DNA from: SZUA-36 sp963753105
GTDB lineage: Bacteria; Pseudomonadota; Gammaproteobacteria; Xanthomonadales; SZUA-36
Length of the DNA: 64,000 bases
Direction of reading: 5' to 3'
NCBI GenBank assembly: GCA_963753105.1
Contig: CAVWBD010000011.1
Location: 186,001 to 250,000, forward strand
Positions within the stretch are counted from its first letter, which is position 1, and every line of letters starts with the position of its first letter. The notes beneath the pieces were generated by a model. That model ran no database searches and was not told the DNA's origin. It was given only the letters and a program-made list of their open reading frames with translations. This document shows positions 46,085 through 56,099 of this stretch, one piece after another. A program made the translations under genes and the position numbers.

Positions 46085-48406
46085 ATGAGAATCATTTTAG
46101 CAGCCGGAGCAATGATCTTATTTACCGGTGCAGTATTTGCTGAGACCATCAATATCCAGAATGCCAATTTTGTCGAAGCCAAGTCCAAGGTGGTCGTGAC
46201 CGGGAAGCTCATTGACTTTGGTAAAACAAACAATGTGACCATCAACGATACACTGACTGGGGAGCTGCTCGCCGAGTTATCGGGCATCAAAAAGACTTTC
46301 AATGCACAGATTGTTCGTGACGCAGATCAGGCCATCCCCTGTTCCGTCACGGTCACTAGTGGCGTTGAATCTGCATCCATGGATGTCAGGTTTGCCCCGG
46401 TGGATTGCAGTAATCGATTCACCCTGTCTGGAGTTGTCACTGATTCTGCTCTGCCGTTTGCCACCGTAGTGGTGCATGTTGGAGGCCAGACATTCACCAC
46501 CGTGGCGGATGAAAACGGTTTCTACTCCCTCGATATTGCGACCGCAACAGTGGGTGATCTTGTCACCATCGAGGCGGAAGCCACTAACCCCAACGACCCG
46601 GGTGAGACAGTTAATTTCACCAACCTTACCGGCACATTCTCAAAACTGTTGTCCGACCCGGTTGAGAACGTCACCAATGTCACAACGGCCCAGTTTGCTC
46701 TGCTGGTAGAGGCAAATGGGGGCCGAGTACCCACCACCGAACAAGAACTCCGCGATGCCGAAACCTACGTAGACGCGACTGAGTTGCTGGAGCTCGCGGC
46801 AGCGATCAAGCTCATTGTGGATGACCCGACGACATATCCCCTGCCAGACGGGTTTGATTCCATTGTCGCGTTCATTGCTGATGGAACGGCAGTGGATCAG
46901 TTTATTGACGGAACTGACCCCAGCGCCATTGAAGACACCATCGTTGCAATCCTCGCGGATAATGACTTGATGGAAGGATTCACAGCGGCAGACATTCCAT
47001 CGTTTTATTACGCCATATATCGAGCAATTCCCGGCTATCTGTCTCGCGAAGGTAGCAGCTACGAGTTTGATGGCAGCACCTTTAACGGGACTATGTTCTC
47101 TGCTCAAGGCGGGGGGAGCGGCCTTCCAATTTCTGAGGAATTTATCTGGGGGGTGACAGATGGCGTGCTTGAACTGAGTTTCACGGAGCCGGCTTCCATT
47201 TCATCGTCCGGCCACCCCCTTGAACATGCCACCACCGACCCAGCCCTTATTACTGAATACTATCACTGTGCGGAGAACCCCGAAGCAGGGATAACCATGC
47301 ACGAAAGGCGGTTGGAAACCAGTCTTACCCGCGTAGTGGATGGGTCACTGGTCGATATTGCTTCCAGGACAGACCGGCTGGAGCGTTCGTTTGATTCCGT
47401 ACCAACGAGACTTGAACTCCCGGACTGCACTGGGATTTCGATCCAGTTTGATACGCTGTTTGAATTTGAAACGTACGAGGTGACTTTGAGGTCCAGTGCT
47501 GACATCACACCGGTTCCATTCACTGACGGACCTGGAGGGGTGGACGTGCTCGGCAGCTGGGCGTTTGAGTATTATTACAATCCGGGCGCAGACCTCTATC
47601 AACCGCCGGTGAGACGGGTGCTTAGCAACTTGCTAACCTTCAATGCCGGTGGTGCTGGCAACAAGCTATTTGATGATGAAGACTTGGTGGATCAGACCTT
47701 CACCTGGCAGATCGTTGGCAATGACCTCGTCATTAGCTATCCCGATGGTTGGACGCAGACGTCGCGCATCCTGGATCAGGAAGGCAAGCAGTACGGCGTG
47801 TTCCATGACTTCACCAATGGAACTGACCGTTTTGCCTACTATGATATCTCGGTCAAGCAGGATCCATCCTTTACATTTACCGAAATGTATCTCTACTCGC
47901 CAGTTGATGGCAGGTACTGGAATGGAATGGTTAATCATTGGATTCCAGATTATTACTTACCGGATGGGAGTTGGTGGTTTAGCTTTCATTATTTTGGCTG
48001 GGACTTCGGCCCACTTCCCATTGGCGCACACCCGTGGCCGTATATAGACGAGGAGAGTGGCGATCGGGTCTGGAGGGAATTCGCCATGACCTGGGAAATC
48101 CTCTCTGACGGAATGCTGCAAATTAATCATGTGTCACGTGTCTGGGGAGGAGGGGGAGTGGAAAAGCAGCGTTTCTGGACACCCCTGGCAGAAGACCCCA
48201 TCACCGAAGACCCGGTGACCGGGGAACCCATTGTGCCAGCTATGAGGCGATTCTACGTGCTGGAATATGAAGACCAGGCCTCTGACAGGAATTTCCAACC
48301 GCGCATTAACATCTATCAGGAAGTCGATATTCCGGAAATCAATAAATCCGAGTTCTGCGAGTTTGTTACCGACCCAGAACCAGACTGGATTTGCACTGAA
48401 GAATGA
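46085..48406 (+). CDS. large exported protein with carboxypeptidase-regulatory-like domain, unknown
   Basis: The 773-residue protein has a signal peptide (LAAGAMILFTGAVFA). After an N-terminal beta-rich part with KVVVTGKLIDF, it has a CarboxypepD_reg-like domain (about 120-180; SGVVTDSALPFATVVVHVGG and DENGFYSLDI). The remaining 590 residues, acidic and rich in aromatic-containing beta segments, match nothing I recognise. Many Cys pairs occur (for example 80/112, and the end CEFVTDPEPDWIC). A strong AGGAGG ribosome site lies before ATG 46085. It is followed by a clear terminator, so it is a single-gene unit. Secreted or outer-surface location is inferred. Confidence 0.75.
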   Translation: MRIILAAGAMILFTGAVFAETINIQNANFVEAKSKVVVTGKLIDFGKTNNVTINDTLTGELLAELSGIKKTFNAQIVRDADQAIPCSVTVTSGVESASMDVRFAPVDCSNRFTLSGVVTDSALPFATVVVHVGGQTFTTVADENGFYSLDIATATVGDLVTIEAEATNPNDPGETVNFTNLTGTFSKLLSDPVENVTNVTTAQFALLVEANGGRVPTTEQELRDAETYVDATELLELAAAIKLIVDDPTTYPLPDGFDSIVAFIADGTAVDQFIDGTDPSAIEDTIVAILADNDLMEGFTAADIPSFYYAIYRAIPGYLSREGSSYEFDGSTFNGTMFSAQGGGSGLPISEEFIWGVTDGVLELSFTEPASISSSGHPLEHATTDPALITEYYHCAENPEAGITMHERRLETSLTRVVDGSLVDIASRTDRLERSFDSVPTRLELPDCTGISIQFDTLFEFETYEVTLRSSADITPVPFTDGPGGVDVLGSWAFEYYYNPGADLYQPPVRRVLSNLLTFNAGGAGNKLFDDEDLVDQTFTWQIVGNDLVISYPDGWTQTSRILDQEGKQYGVFHDFTNGTDRFAYYDISVKQDPSFTFTEMYLYSPVDGRYWNGMVNHWIPDYYLPDGSWWFSFHYFGWDFGPLPIGAHPWPYIDEESGDRVWREFAMTWEILSDGMLQINHVSRVWGGGGVEKQRFWTPLAEDPITEDPVTGEPIVPAMRRFYVLEYEDQASDRNFQPRINIYQEVDIPEINKSEFCEFVTDPEPDWICTEE

Positions 48407-48420
48407 TCGTAGATCACTAA

Positions 48421-48446
48421 GGGGCCGGGAAAACCGGCCCCTCTTT
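48421..48446 (+). terminator. terminator of the large exported protein gene
   Basis: GGGGCCGG pairs with CCGGCCCC around GAAAA and is followed by TCTTTC, 15 bases after the stop. Confidence 0.85.
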
Positions 48447-48603
48447 CGGCCAACACTCTTTGGAGGAAAGTGGCCGCTGTCAACCACCCTTCAGTTCCAC
48501 TGATTTTCCGACAGAAGAATTGTGAATGCTAATGTCTCCTTGTGGCCGTGTGTTGCCCTACAGGAATTGCAAATTCATGCCATTTGACTGACGGCTTAGA
48601 TTC

Positions 48604-48660
48604 TGTGGTTTCAACCGGCCGGCGCAACATCTAAGCTCTAATATGTGGATGTTATGATGG
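48604..48660 (+). mobile_element. relic of an IS30-family left end
   Basis: About 34 of 40 bases (48604-48643) match the left end of the IS30 element at 63200-63239, and similarity continues weakly through GGATGTT...GATG, the transposase start region. No transposase frame follows, so only the end remains. Confidence 0.65.
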
Positions 48661-49078
48661 AAAAAAGCGGTAAGTATGATTCTGCAGCGCACTTTCAAGA
48701 ATATAGTGGTTAGCACAACGGGGGGTTGTACTGCTGCTTGATGATATGACCAAGACGGCACTTAAGCAGCCGGAGATGCTCGAAGCGCTGATCAGGGCAA
48801 CCGAAGCCAAGGAGGTTCTGGAGTCTGAGCGTAAACTAAGGTGTGAGGGAGGTTTTCTTTTTTGTTGGTGACAGTGACACCGATTTCAATGCAACGATAG
48901 TGTCAAGCTTACGAAGCGTCCGGCCCCGCAATGTCTCGCCAATCCGCTCCGTGGTGTTATAATCGCGCCCTTTCAAGAGCCACCGGGCCCGCAGACGGAA
49001 CCCGGTTGGTGCGAATCGCCTGAGGCGCAGCCGACAGGCTGCTTCGAAACCTCAGATCCAATACAGGAGTTCAAATCA
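48644..49078 (+). other. intergenic region upstream of the ferritin-like gene
   Basis: No gene is supported. A TATAAT at 48958-48963 is a plausible -10; no -35 of good quality is seen. The leader after it has a GC-rich inverted repeat (ACCGGG with CCCGGT, about 48981-49005). Confidence 0.4.
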
Positions 49079-49591
49079 ATGTCCACCAGTCTAGACCTGT
49101 CCAAGCTCAGCCTAATGGACGCCCTCGACCTCGCAATTCTGATCGAGGAAGAAGTGCGCCAGCGCTATGAAATGTTCGCCAAGCAGCTCAGTGGCTATGA
49201 TGCTGGAAAATTTTTCGCCATGATGGTTGAGAACGAGGCCAAGCACGGAACCGAGTTGCTCGAGAAACGCATGGCTGTGTTTGGCAAGGTCCCTATGAAG
49301 GTGAAGCTCACCGATCTTTTCGATGTCGAGGCCCCGGATGTGGGGGCGGTACATCGTGGCATGTCCACCCTCCAGGCGTTTGAGCTTGGATTGGCCTCTG
49401 AGAAGAAGGCCTACGACTTCTACGACATGGCCTTGCCCGGCGTCACGGATCCGGAAGTCAAGGAACTGTTTACCGAGCTTCGGGATGAGGAGGCAGAACA
49501 CGTCGAGATGCTGAAAGAACAAATGGCCAGGCTGCCTGAGGACGCCAATATTAAATTCGAAACCGACCTTGATGATGTTCCCTATCTATAG
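49079..49591 (+). CDS. ferritin-like (rubrerythrin-family) di-iron protein
   Basis: The 170-residue four-helix bundle carries a carboxylate/His set typical of a di-iron site: Glu23-25 (LIEEEVRQRYE), Glu53-x2-His56 (NEAKHG), Glu108 (SEKKAYDFY) and Glu138-x2-His141 (DEEAEHVEM). It lacks the rubredoxin-type C-terminal domain of full rubrerythrin. It is probably involved in peroxide reduction or iron handling in the cytoplasm. A GGAG ribosome site is 10 bases before ATG. Confidence 0.85.
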   Translation: MSTSLDLSKLSLMDALDLAILIEEEVRQRYEMFAKQLSGYDAGKFFAMMVENEAKHGTELLEKRMAVFGKVPMKVKLTDLFDVEAPDVGAVHRGMSTLQAFELGLASEKKAYDFYDMALPGVTDPEVKELFTELRDEEAEHVEMLKEQMARLPEDANIKFETDLDDVPYL

Positions 49592-49833
49592 GGCGTAGTT
49601 TACAGTCTGAAAGGACTGTCCCAGGGCAGAAGGGTCCGGTGCGGAGCAGACTTGATCGTCTCCACAAGCAGCCACGACCAGTTTTTCGAGCAAGCTAATG
49701 AACACACGTCCTGATCAGTTGCCGGCAAGCTGCACGTTGTTAATGCCAGGCGGGCGTCAACCTGTTTAGACTATAAAGACGGCCAAAACCAACCGATTGC
49801 TGGCGGAGATCTGTCAGCCTGCTCCAAGGTGGA

Positions 49834-52800
49834 TCAATGACCTTTCTTCAGGCTGGCTTTTTCGACGGTATAAAGAAAATCAATGGTTTGAGTTTCGCCG
49901 GCGCCGGCTTCCAATATCATGCGTTGAGACATTCGGTACCGCAGCAACAGCGTGCCGATGCGGCTGAATACACCATAGGAGTAACGGCTATACAGGCGTT
50001 GATTGATCTGCTTGCCAGCGATCAGTGCCGTGGCATTGTCCCCATCCGCGGAAATGACCAGCTCGTCGAGACCTATCTTGCGGCCTATCTGGGTAGTGAT
50101 GCGGTTTGCCTGGCCCATGCCCAGGGCGATGGCTGCGTTGGCCAGTTCGTTGCCCTCCGTTGCAGTTGTCTGGTTGAGCGGGCGGCCAAAAGCCAGGTAG
50201 GAAAACGCATCCGCCTCCGACATCGCCGGTTCCGAGTAGATCGACGAGGCCAGGCTCCGGGCACGTCCGCGAAGGTGAATACCAGCGATTACGGTTTTCC
50301 CTGACGTCTCGATGACACGTTGGGCACGCACGTCTACAAATGGATTGTCTAACGGTCCCGCAAAGGTCAGGGTGCCCCGTTCAATAGCCAGTTTCTGCCC
50401 AAACGCTTCGAATTTGCCATCTGCCAGGGTCAACATGCCATCCGCCCTGAGCGGCCCTGTGGCCGGAATACGCAACTGCAAATCACCGCTTATCCGGGTA
50501 TCCAGACCGAATGCCTTCACGTGAACCTGATCGCCCAATTTCAGGCCAATATCCCCGGAGTAGAGGGTCGGTTTAACAGTGGTTTGTGGCGCGTCCAATA
50601 CAATGACGTCAGGTGAAGGACTGGTTGCCTCCGTTGGTAATTCCTGAACGGTTACTGATGCTCGTGGCACATTCATCGTACCACTCAGTATCCAGCCATC
50701 TTCATCGCCGAGAATGGATAGTTCCGGAGTTGCCCATAGCTGATATTCGGGCCAGTTCAACAGCATGGCATTCTGTCCTTTAAGGTCAAGGCTAACCGAC
50801 CTGTCCACACTTAACGGCTTGTCGATGCGACCGCTGAGCAGGAGCTTGCCTTCACCCGCATCGAGCGATCCGGAGATAACGGCTGCCCCGTCCGGGGTGC
50901 CGCTAATGTCGAGAGTAATACTTTCCATCGGGGCATTGAGGGCAGGAACGAAGAACTTGCCATCGCGCCACTCAAGCTTTCCGGAAAAATCGGGTGATCG
51001 CAAATCGCCGCTGGCACCGATCCGGGCAGTGATAGTGCCTGCAAAATTATCAACAGCCGGAATCACGGCTGACACCCAGTCCCATTCACTGCCTGTGATA
51101 CGCAATTCGGCCGTAACAGCGGACTCCGCTGTCAACTGATCCAACCGCATGCCAAGCTCCCCCGTCACGCCCTGTTCTATTGCCAGTGCGGCGGAGATGT
51201 CAGCACCGCCGCCCTGCAAACTGATTCTGGCATCTGCGCGTGGAACCTGGATTTCTGTTATTTCCCCATGATCTGACAATATGCTCAATAGCGTGTCGTG
51301 TTGCTGCCAGTCGATGTTACCTGTCCAGGCACCGGATGTTTGGGCAATATCAATATCGGCATTCGCCGTTCCGCTCAGCTGGTAGCCAGCCGGCAGGAGT
51401 GGGTTGGCCATGCGCAGGGGCAGTCCATCAAGATTTGCGACTATTTCCATGTGCTCAGCATCTCGGGAAAGTTGCGAAACGGTTAAGCTGCCACCCGGAC
51501 TTGTCCATTCATGGCTATCAGTCTTGATACCGTTGCTTGTGGCCCGGAAACCGAAAGGACCTGCCAGGACCCAGTCGCCTGTGTTTGGCTCACTGATGTG
51601 TGCCTGCTTTACCACGCCCAGGAGTTCCTGCCCGGTATACTCCAGCCTGGCACTGGCATTGGCCCGCAGTTCGCCAAAATTCCAGGTGGCTTCGAGATCA
51701 AGTTGCTCCATGCTGCCGCGGGCCACTGCCTCAAGGGTGCCCAGCTTGTTAGTACCTGCCAGCAGATTTTCTGCCTGCAGCGTGAGGTCCAGGCCATCAA
51801 TGCCTGAAGAACGGCTCGCAACAACCAGATCCCCTACAAACCAGTCCTCGTAAAGCAATTGCTGGCCATGTATATCACCCGTGAACCGTAACCGGGTCGG
51901 GGTGCCATCCAGCCGGCCTTTAAGCTGTAAGCCGCCATCAAGACCTGGCCAGATATCTTCGAGGTCAGGGGCTTGCACAGAGATGTCCAGGAGCATTCTT
52001 TCCGCTTGGGTACTACCATCCAGTGTTATTTGGTTGGCGCCGAGAGATAAACTACAACTCTCACACTGGACTGCCTGTGGCGACCATTGCAGGGTGCCGC
52101 TGGCCTCCATGTTTGCGCCGTTCAACAATCCGCTAGCTGACGAAACCTCGACCTCAATATCATCGCTGCCCGTAACGATTAGCCGTGCAACAGCATCCAG
52201 CTTGCCGGAAAGGCGGGTATCCGCAAGCGCAGGATCAAAATCACTAATAGTGATGTTGGCGTTACCGGAAAGCGCAGGTGACCAGGCAAGTGTGCCGTTT
52301 ACCCCGGCGCTGCCTGCACGACTCTCGAGCCGGGCATCGAACTCAGAAAGGGATGTGGTTGAACCACGTGCGTTTCCCGTGACCTGTACGAAACGATTGC
52401 CGGTTAACTCCACGATCAGTTCATAATCTGCCGCGTAATCATCGATGGCCCCGCGTAGCTCCACGATGCCTTCATCAAGATGCACATCGCCGATCGTCCA
52501 ACGTTCCCAACTGATCATGGCATTGAATTCAGGTTCAACACGTCCCAGCAGGGCCGCGGTGCCTTCGGCAGTGAATGGGTAAGGTCCGGTCAATTCCTGC
52601 TCAAAATTCAGCAAAGCAAGCGTGCCTCTCACCTTTCCGTGTCCCGACCAGACGTTGTCGGTGGTGATCCAGTCAACAACAGCACGCAGTGCGATATCAC
52701 CTTCGATATCCGCGCGTAACGCCGTCACGGTCAGTGCAAGCTCCGGGGTCTTCGCTGAAATACTTTCGAGTCGTAAACTGTCATTCTGCAAAACTGCATC

Positions 52801-53283
52801 CAGCATCGTGATTTCGTGTGCCTCGAATGGTGCGCCATTCCCGTTCAGTTCTAACTGGCCGATTCGACTGTTTTTAATGCGAACAGGAATTTTGGGCGCT
52901 TGCAGATCTACACTGAAAACCTTTGACCGTGTCTTCTCTGGATGCAAGTCCTGGTAGCGCACGGATTCAACATCAAGCAGCTTGAACTCGAGTCGGCCTG
53001 CCAGTGCCGACCGCCAATCGATCCTGAGTTCAATGTTTCTTGCATCTACCTCTTGGTCACTGTCACGGTAGAGCAGGTCCGGTATGTGGAGACCGCGCCA
53101 AAACGTGCCCTCTGAGGTTTCTATCCTGATGTCCCCAGGCATGTTTTCAGCCAGGCGGTTGATCGTCCACTGCGTTCCCGACTCGGTGGTCAGCAAGTAA
53201 ACACCCGTGAGAAACAGCAACACGGCAAGTAACAGGCCGGCAATTAGCCCCCGACGAATCCATTTCATTAACCTTCCCATCAC
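49834..53283 (-). CDS. tamB: translocation and assembly module protein TamB
   Basis: The 1149-residue protein has one N-terminal membrane helix (GLIAGLLLAVLLFLTGVYLL), a very long beta-helix-like periplasmic region, and the C-terminal DUF490/TamB domain (SYLAFGRPLNQT, IGRKIGLDEL and YSYGVFSRIGTLLLRYR). With TamA it forms an envelope-spanning bridge that helps insert some outer-membrane proteins and moves phospholipids. Its start overlaps the tamA stop by four bases (ATGA-type), so the two are translated together. Confidence 0.93.
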   Translation of the reverse strand: MMGRLMKWIRRGLIAGLLLAVLLFLTGVYLLTTESGTQWTINRLAENMPGDIRIETSEGTFWRGLHIPDLLYRDSDQEVDARNIELRIDWRSALAGRLEFKLLDVESVRYQDLHPEKTRSKVFSVDLQAPKIPVRIKNSRIGQLELNGNGAPFEAHEITMLDAVLQNDSLRLESISAKTPELALTVTALRADIEGDIALRAVVDWITTDNVWSGHGKVRGTLALLNFEQELTGPYPFTAEGTAALLGRVEPEFNAMISWERWTIGDVHLDEGIVELRGAIDDYAADYELIVELTGNRFVQVTGNARGSTTSLSEFDARLESRAGSAGVNGTLAWSPALSGNANITISDFDPALADTRLSGKLDAVARLIVTGSDDIEVEVSSASGLLNGANMEASGTLQWSPQAVQCESCSLSLGANQITLDGSTQAERMLLDISVQAPDLEDIWPGLDGGLQLKGRLDGTPTRLRFTGDIHGQQLLYEDWFVGDLVVASRSSGIDGLDLTLQAENLLAGTNKLGTLEAVARGSMEQLDLEATWNFGELRANASARLEYTGQELLGVVKQAHISEPNTGDWVLAGPFGFRATSNGIKTDSHEWTSPGGSLTVSQLSRDAEHMEIVANLDGLPLRMANPLLPAGYQLSGTANADIDIAQTSGAWTGNIDWQQHDTLLSILSDHGEITEIQVPRADARISLQGGGADISAALAIEQGVTGELGMRLDQLTAESAVTAELRITGSEWDWVSAVIPAVDNFAGTITARIGASGDLRSPDFSGKLEWRDGKFFVPALNAPMESITLDISGTPDGAAVISGSLDAGEGKLLLSGRIDKPLSVDRSVSLDLKGQNAMLLNWPEYQLWATPELSILGDEDGWILSGTMNVPRASVTVQELPTEATSPSPDVIVLDAPQTTVKPTLYSGDIGLKLGDQVHVKAFGLDTRISGDLQLRIPATGPLRADGMLTLADGKFEAFGQKLAIERGTLTFAGPLDNPFVDVRAQRVIETSGKTVIAGIHLRGRARSLASSIYSEPAMSEADAFSYLAFGRPLNQTTATEGNELANAAIALGMGQANRITTQIGRKIGLDELVISADGDNATALIAGKQINQRLYSRYSYGVFSRIGTLLLRYRMSQRMILEAGAGETQTIDFLYTVEKASLKKGH

Positions 53284-55028
53284 AGATCAGGCCCGAATAC
53301 GAGGTGAATTCGAAAACTTTGATCGGGATCGTCCAGCGGGTGTGCAAAATCCAGCCGAATCGGGCCGATAGGGGAGAACCAGCGCACACCCAGCCCAATA
53401 CCAGTGCTGAAAACAGCATCGGAATTGTTGAAGGCGCTGCCAGTATCAACGAATGCCGCTACGGCCCATTGATCCCTGATCATCCGTTCGATTTCCAGGC
53501 TGGCCTCAAGCAGGTGGGTGCCACCGATAACGTCGCCGAGGGGATTCGTGGGGCCCAGCGACTCGTAATCGTATCCACGTATACTGCGGTCACCACCCGC
53601 GAAAAAGCGCACCGATGCGGGCAACTCCAGCAGCGAGTCATCCCAGGTAAAACCGGCCTGCGCACGCGTCAGGAGACGTGTGCGCCTGGTCAGTGAACGC
53701 ACCCACTTTGCGGTCGCACGGACCTGCAGGAAGCTGGTATCAGATCCCAGTGCATCGCTGGCGCCCAGGACATCAAAACTCAGACGTCTGCCCTGTTCAG
53801 ACCGGCTTAGCCCACGACCCTGTACAGATTCCCAGTTGAATCCGAGGATCACCAGCTGGCTGCTGTCGCTCTGGCGTGATATTTCGAAATCTTCCATCGT
53901 GTAGTCGATGTAACGGGTTTCCAGCCAGTTTTCACTCTTACTTCGGGTCTGTCGCAGACCCAGCTTGTAGCTGTCGCTGATACTGGTGTCCGTATCCTCA
54001 TGCTGCGCACCCACAGCCACGCTGAACCATTCCTTGCGCGGATCACGTCTGGGCCAGCGATAGGTGGCCGATATTTCCGACTTGACCGGCGAACCCATGA
54101 GCTTGGTTTCCAGCTGGTGCCCCCGTTGGTTGCGGCGCCGGTTGATATAGCCCAGCCTGGCCACCGGGCCAATATCCGAGGCGTAGCCCGCGCCAGCCGT
54201 GTATATGCGGTTTGAGCTGGGTTCAAGGGAGACGTTGACGGGCACGGTGTTGTTGATCCTGTCGAGCGGTTCGGTGCTGATGTAGACCGATTCGAAATAG
54301 CCGCTGCTGCGCAGCGCTCCCGACATTTCATTGATCTCATCCTCGTTAAAGGGAGCACCACTGCGGATGTCGCTATAGGCACGCAGAATATCGTCCCGGA
54401 TGATGCCCTGACTGAAAGTGATATCGCCAATGGTGTAGCGTGGCCCGCTTTGCATGACCAACATGACATCGGCACTCATTTCCTCGCGATTCACGATCAC
54501 CCGGTTGTCCGAGTAGGTGGCGTCGAAGTACCCCCGCGCCAGGGCGGCCTGCAGCAACTCATTCTTGAATGCTTCGTAGTGGCCGTGATTGAGAATGTTC
54601 CCGGGCACAGGGGGCTTCACCTTGAGGCGGGTCTGCAACGCCTTGTCGTCCGCGGCCATTCCGTCAATACGGCTGTTAACGGTGCGTAATATCACCGGCG
54701 GTCCGGGATCAATGTCGAACGCTGCCTGAAAACAATCCTCACGCCACTCGAGTGACTTGGAAATGGATACGCGGTAGTAACCAAGCGCCTCGAGCGCACT
54801 GTTGATGTGATCGTCAGCATCCCGGAAAAGGCGTCTGACACGCCAGGGTGCTGAATCACAAGCACTTTTTGCAAGTGGTGTGAGTGCGCGCACATTTGCT
54901 TCCTGAGCGGCATCGAGACCTGTAAACGTGGTGTCCGCAGAAGTGGTGAGCGTCATGCAGGACAGGCAGAGCACGATCACCAGGCGGATGGCAGGCCCGG
55001 TATCTCCCGGTTCAGTTCCTGGCATCAT
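53280..55028 (-). CDS. tamA: translocation and assembly module protein TamA (Omp85 family)
   Basis: The 582-residue protein has a signal peptide (LVIVLCLSCMTLTTSA), three POTRA-like repeats (about residues 30-265) and a 16-strand Omp85 barrel with the RFFAGGDRSIRGYDYESLGP motif and the C-terminal FRIHLVFGPDL. It inserts outer-membrane proteins and partners with TamB. ATG 55028 (or the next, 55025) is preferred because the longer frame to 55160 lacks a signal and overlaps the CorA-like gene. Confidence 0.9.
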   Translation of the reverse strand: MMPGTEPGDTGPAIRLVIVLCLSCMTLTTSADTTFTGLDAAQEANVRALTPLAKSACDSAPWRVRRLFRDADDHINSALEALGYYRVSISKSLEWREDCFQAAFDIDPGPPVILRTVNSRIDGMAADDKALQTRLKVKPPVPGNILNHGHYEAFKNELLQAALARGYFDATYSDNRVIVNREEMSADVMLVMQSGPRYTIGDITFSQGIIRDDILRAYSDIRSGAPFNEDEINEMSGALRSSGYFESVYISTEPLDRINNTVPVNVSLEPSSNRIYTAGAGYASDIGPVARLGYINRRRNQRGHQLETKLMGSPVKSEISATYRWPRRDPRKEWFSVAVGAQHEDTDTSISDSYKLGLRQTRSKSENWLETRYIDYTMEDFEISRQSDSSQLVILGFNWESVQGRGLSRSEQGRRLSFDVLGASDALGSDTSFLQVRATAKWVRSLTRRTRLLTRAQAGFTWDDSLLELPASVRFFAGGDRSIRGYDYESLGPTNPLGDVIGGTHLLEASLEIERMIRDQWAVAAFVDTGSAFNNSDAVFSTGIGLGVRWFSPIGPIRLDFAHPLDDPDQSFRIHLVFGPDL

Positions 55029-55119
55029 TGTTGTGTGAATTCGGGTCTCCGATGCAAGCGCAACAACCCGGTACCTGACCGATGAGAGGAATGATGCAAT
55101 CGAATTATTGGGCAATGAA

Positions 55120-56097
55120 TTAAAGCCATCCCCTGCGTCTAAAGACAACGACAAGCACAAGGACTATGGCGACCATGGTTGCCAGCACACCAAAATATCC
55201 ATAATGAGAACTCAACTCTGGCATGAACTGGAAATTCATCCCGTAAATGCCGGCCAGCAAGGCAAGCGGGAGAAATATGACCGTGGTGATTGTGAGAATA
55301 CGCATGACATGATTGAGCCGGTGGGAGGCGAGACTGAGATGCGTGTTGAGCAGGTCTGATGCCAATTCCTGGTTGAGTTGACACAAGCTGGCCAGACGTT
55401 CCAGGTGCTCAAATACATCGTTGAACTCATGTTGGTTCAATTTTAAAGGTAGAGGAACCGCCGGTCGGCGTAATTGTGCGATCGCGTCCCGCTGGTAAAC
55501 AAGGTGCCGGCGTAACCGTTTAAGAGAACGGTTGTAACGCGTAATCAGTTCTATCACATCATCATCGGGCCGTTCAAAAACCAGGTCTTCAAGTTCAGCG
55601 AGACGTTCTTCAAGGTCCAGTACCACAGGTGTGTAGTTGTCAACAATCCGGCGGCTAATCAAATATGTCACATGAGCAGGACCCGCCTTGAGTGTCTCTG
55701 GCTGTGATTGCAAGGCATCAAAGACAGCCTTTACGGATGGCAATTCATGGTGGTGCCGTGAAATAAGAAAATTCGCCCCGAGAAACAGAGAAAGCTGGGA
55801 TACACGGTGTTCGTGAGGCTCATCTCCAGTCAACAAGTCTCGCAACATGATAAAAATCAGCTTGTCAAAAACCTCGAGTTTGGGTGGGTGCCGCTCACGG
55901 TTCGCATCCTGGATGGCGAGGTGAGGTACACCGAAACTTCTACCCAGCAGTTTACGCTCGGCCTTATCGGATTCTCCTGAAATATTCACCCACACCCAGG
56001 CGCCCTCGAGAGCATCCCACTCGTCCAGCAACTCGACACCTCCAAGCTTCGAAGATTCCGATTCCGGGTTATACAGAATAACTTTGATTTCAGACAT
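55120..56097 (-). CDS. corA: CorA-family magnesium/cobalt transporter
   Basis: The 325-residue protein has a long cytoplasmic N-terminal domain, then two C-terminal helices with the CorA signature YGMNFQFMPEL (GMN) between them. It ends RRRGWL. CorA pentamers let Mg2+ in down its gradient. It begins three bases after the MscS-type stop, and its end reaches to about 90 bases before TamA. It could also be a ZntB-like zinc carrier, but the GMN and surrounding residues favour Mg2+. Confidence 0.85.
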   Translation of the reverse strand: MSEIKVILYNPESESSKLGGVELLDEWDALEGAWVWVNISGESDKAERKLLGRSFGVPHLAIQDANRERHPPKLEVFDKLIFIMLRDLLTGDEPHEHRVSQLSLFLGANFLISRHHHELPSVKAVFDALQSQPETLKAGPAHVTYLISRRIVDNYTPVVLDLEERLAELEDLVFERPDDDVIELITRYNRSLKRLRRHLVYQRDAIAQLRRPAVPLPLKLNQHEFNDVFEHLERLASLCQLNQELASDLLNTHLSLASHRLNHVMRILTITTVIFLPLALLAGIYGMNFQFMPELSSHYGYFGVLATMVAIVLVLVVVFRRRGWL

Positions 56098-56099
56098 TG

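Noticed and set aside
49600..49621. Terminator after the ferritin-like gene
   Set aside because: A six-base stem (ACAGTC/GACTGT) is present but no T-run follows.
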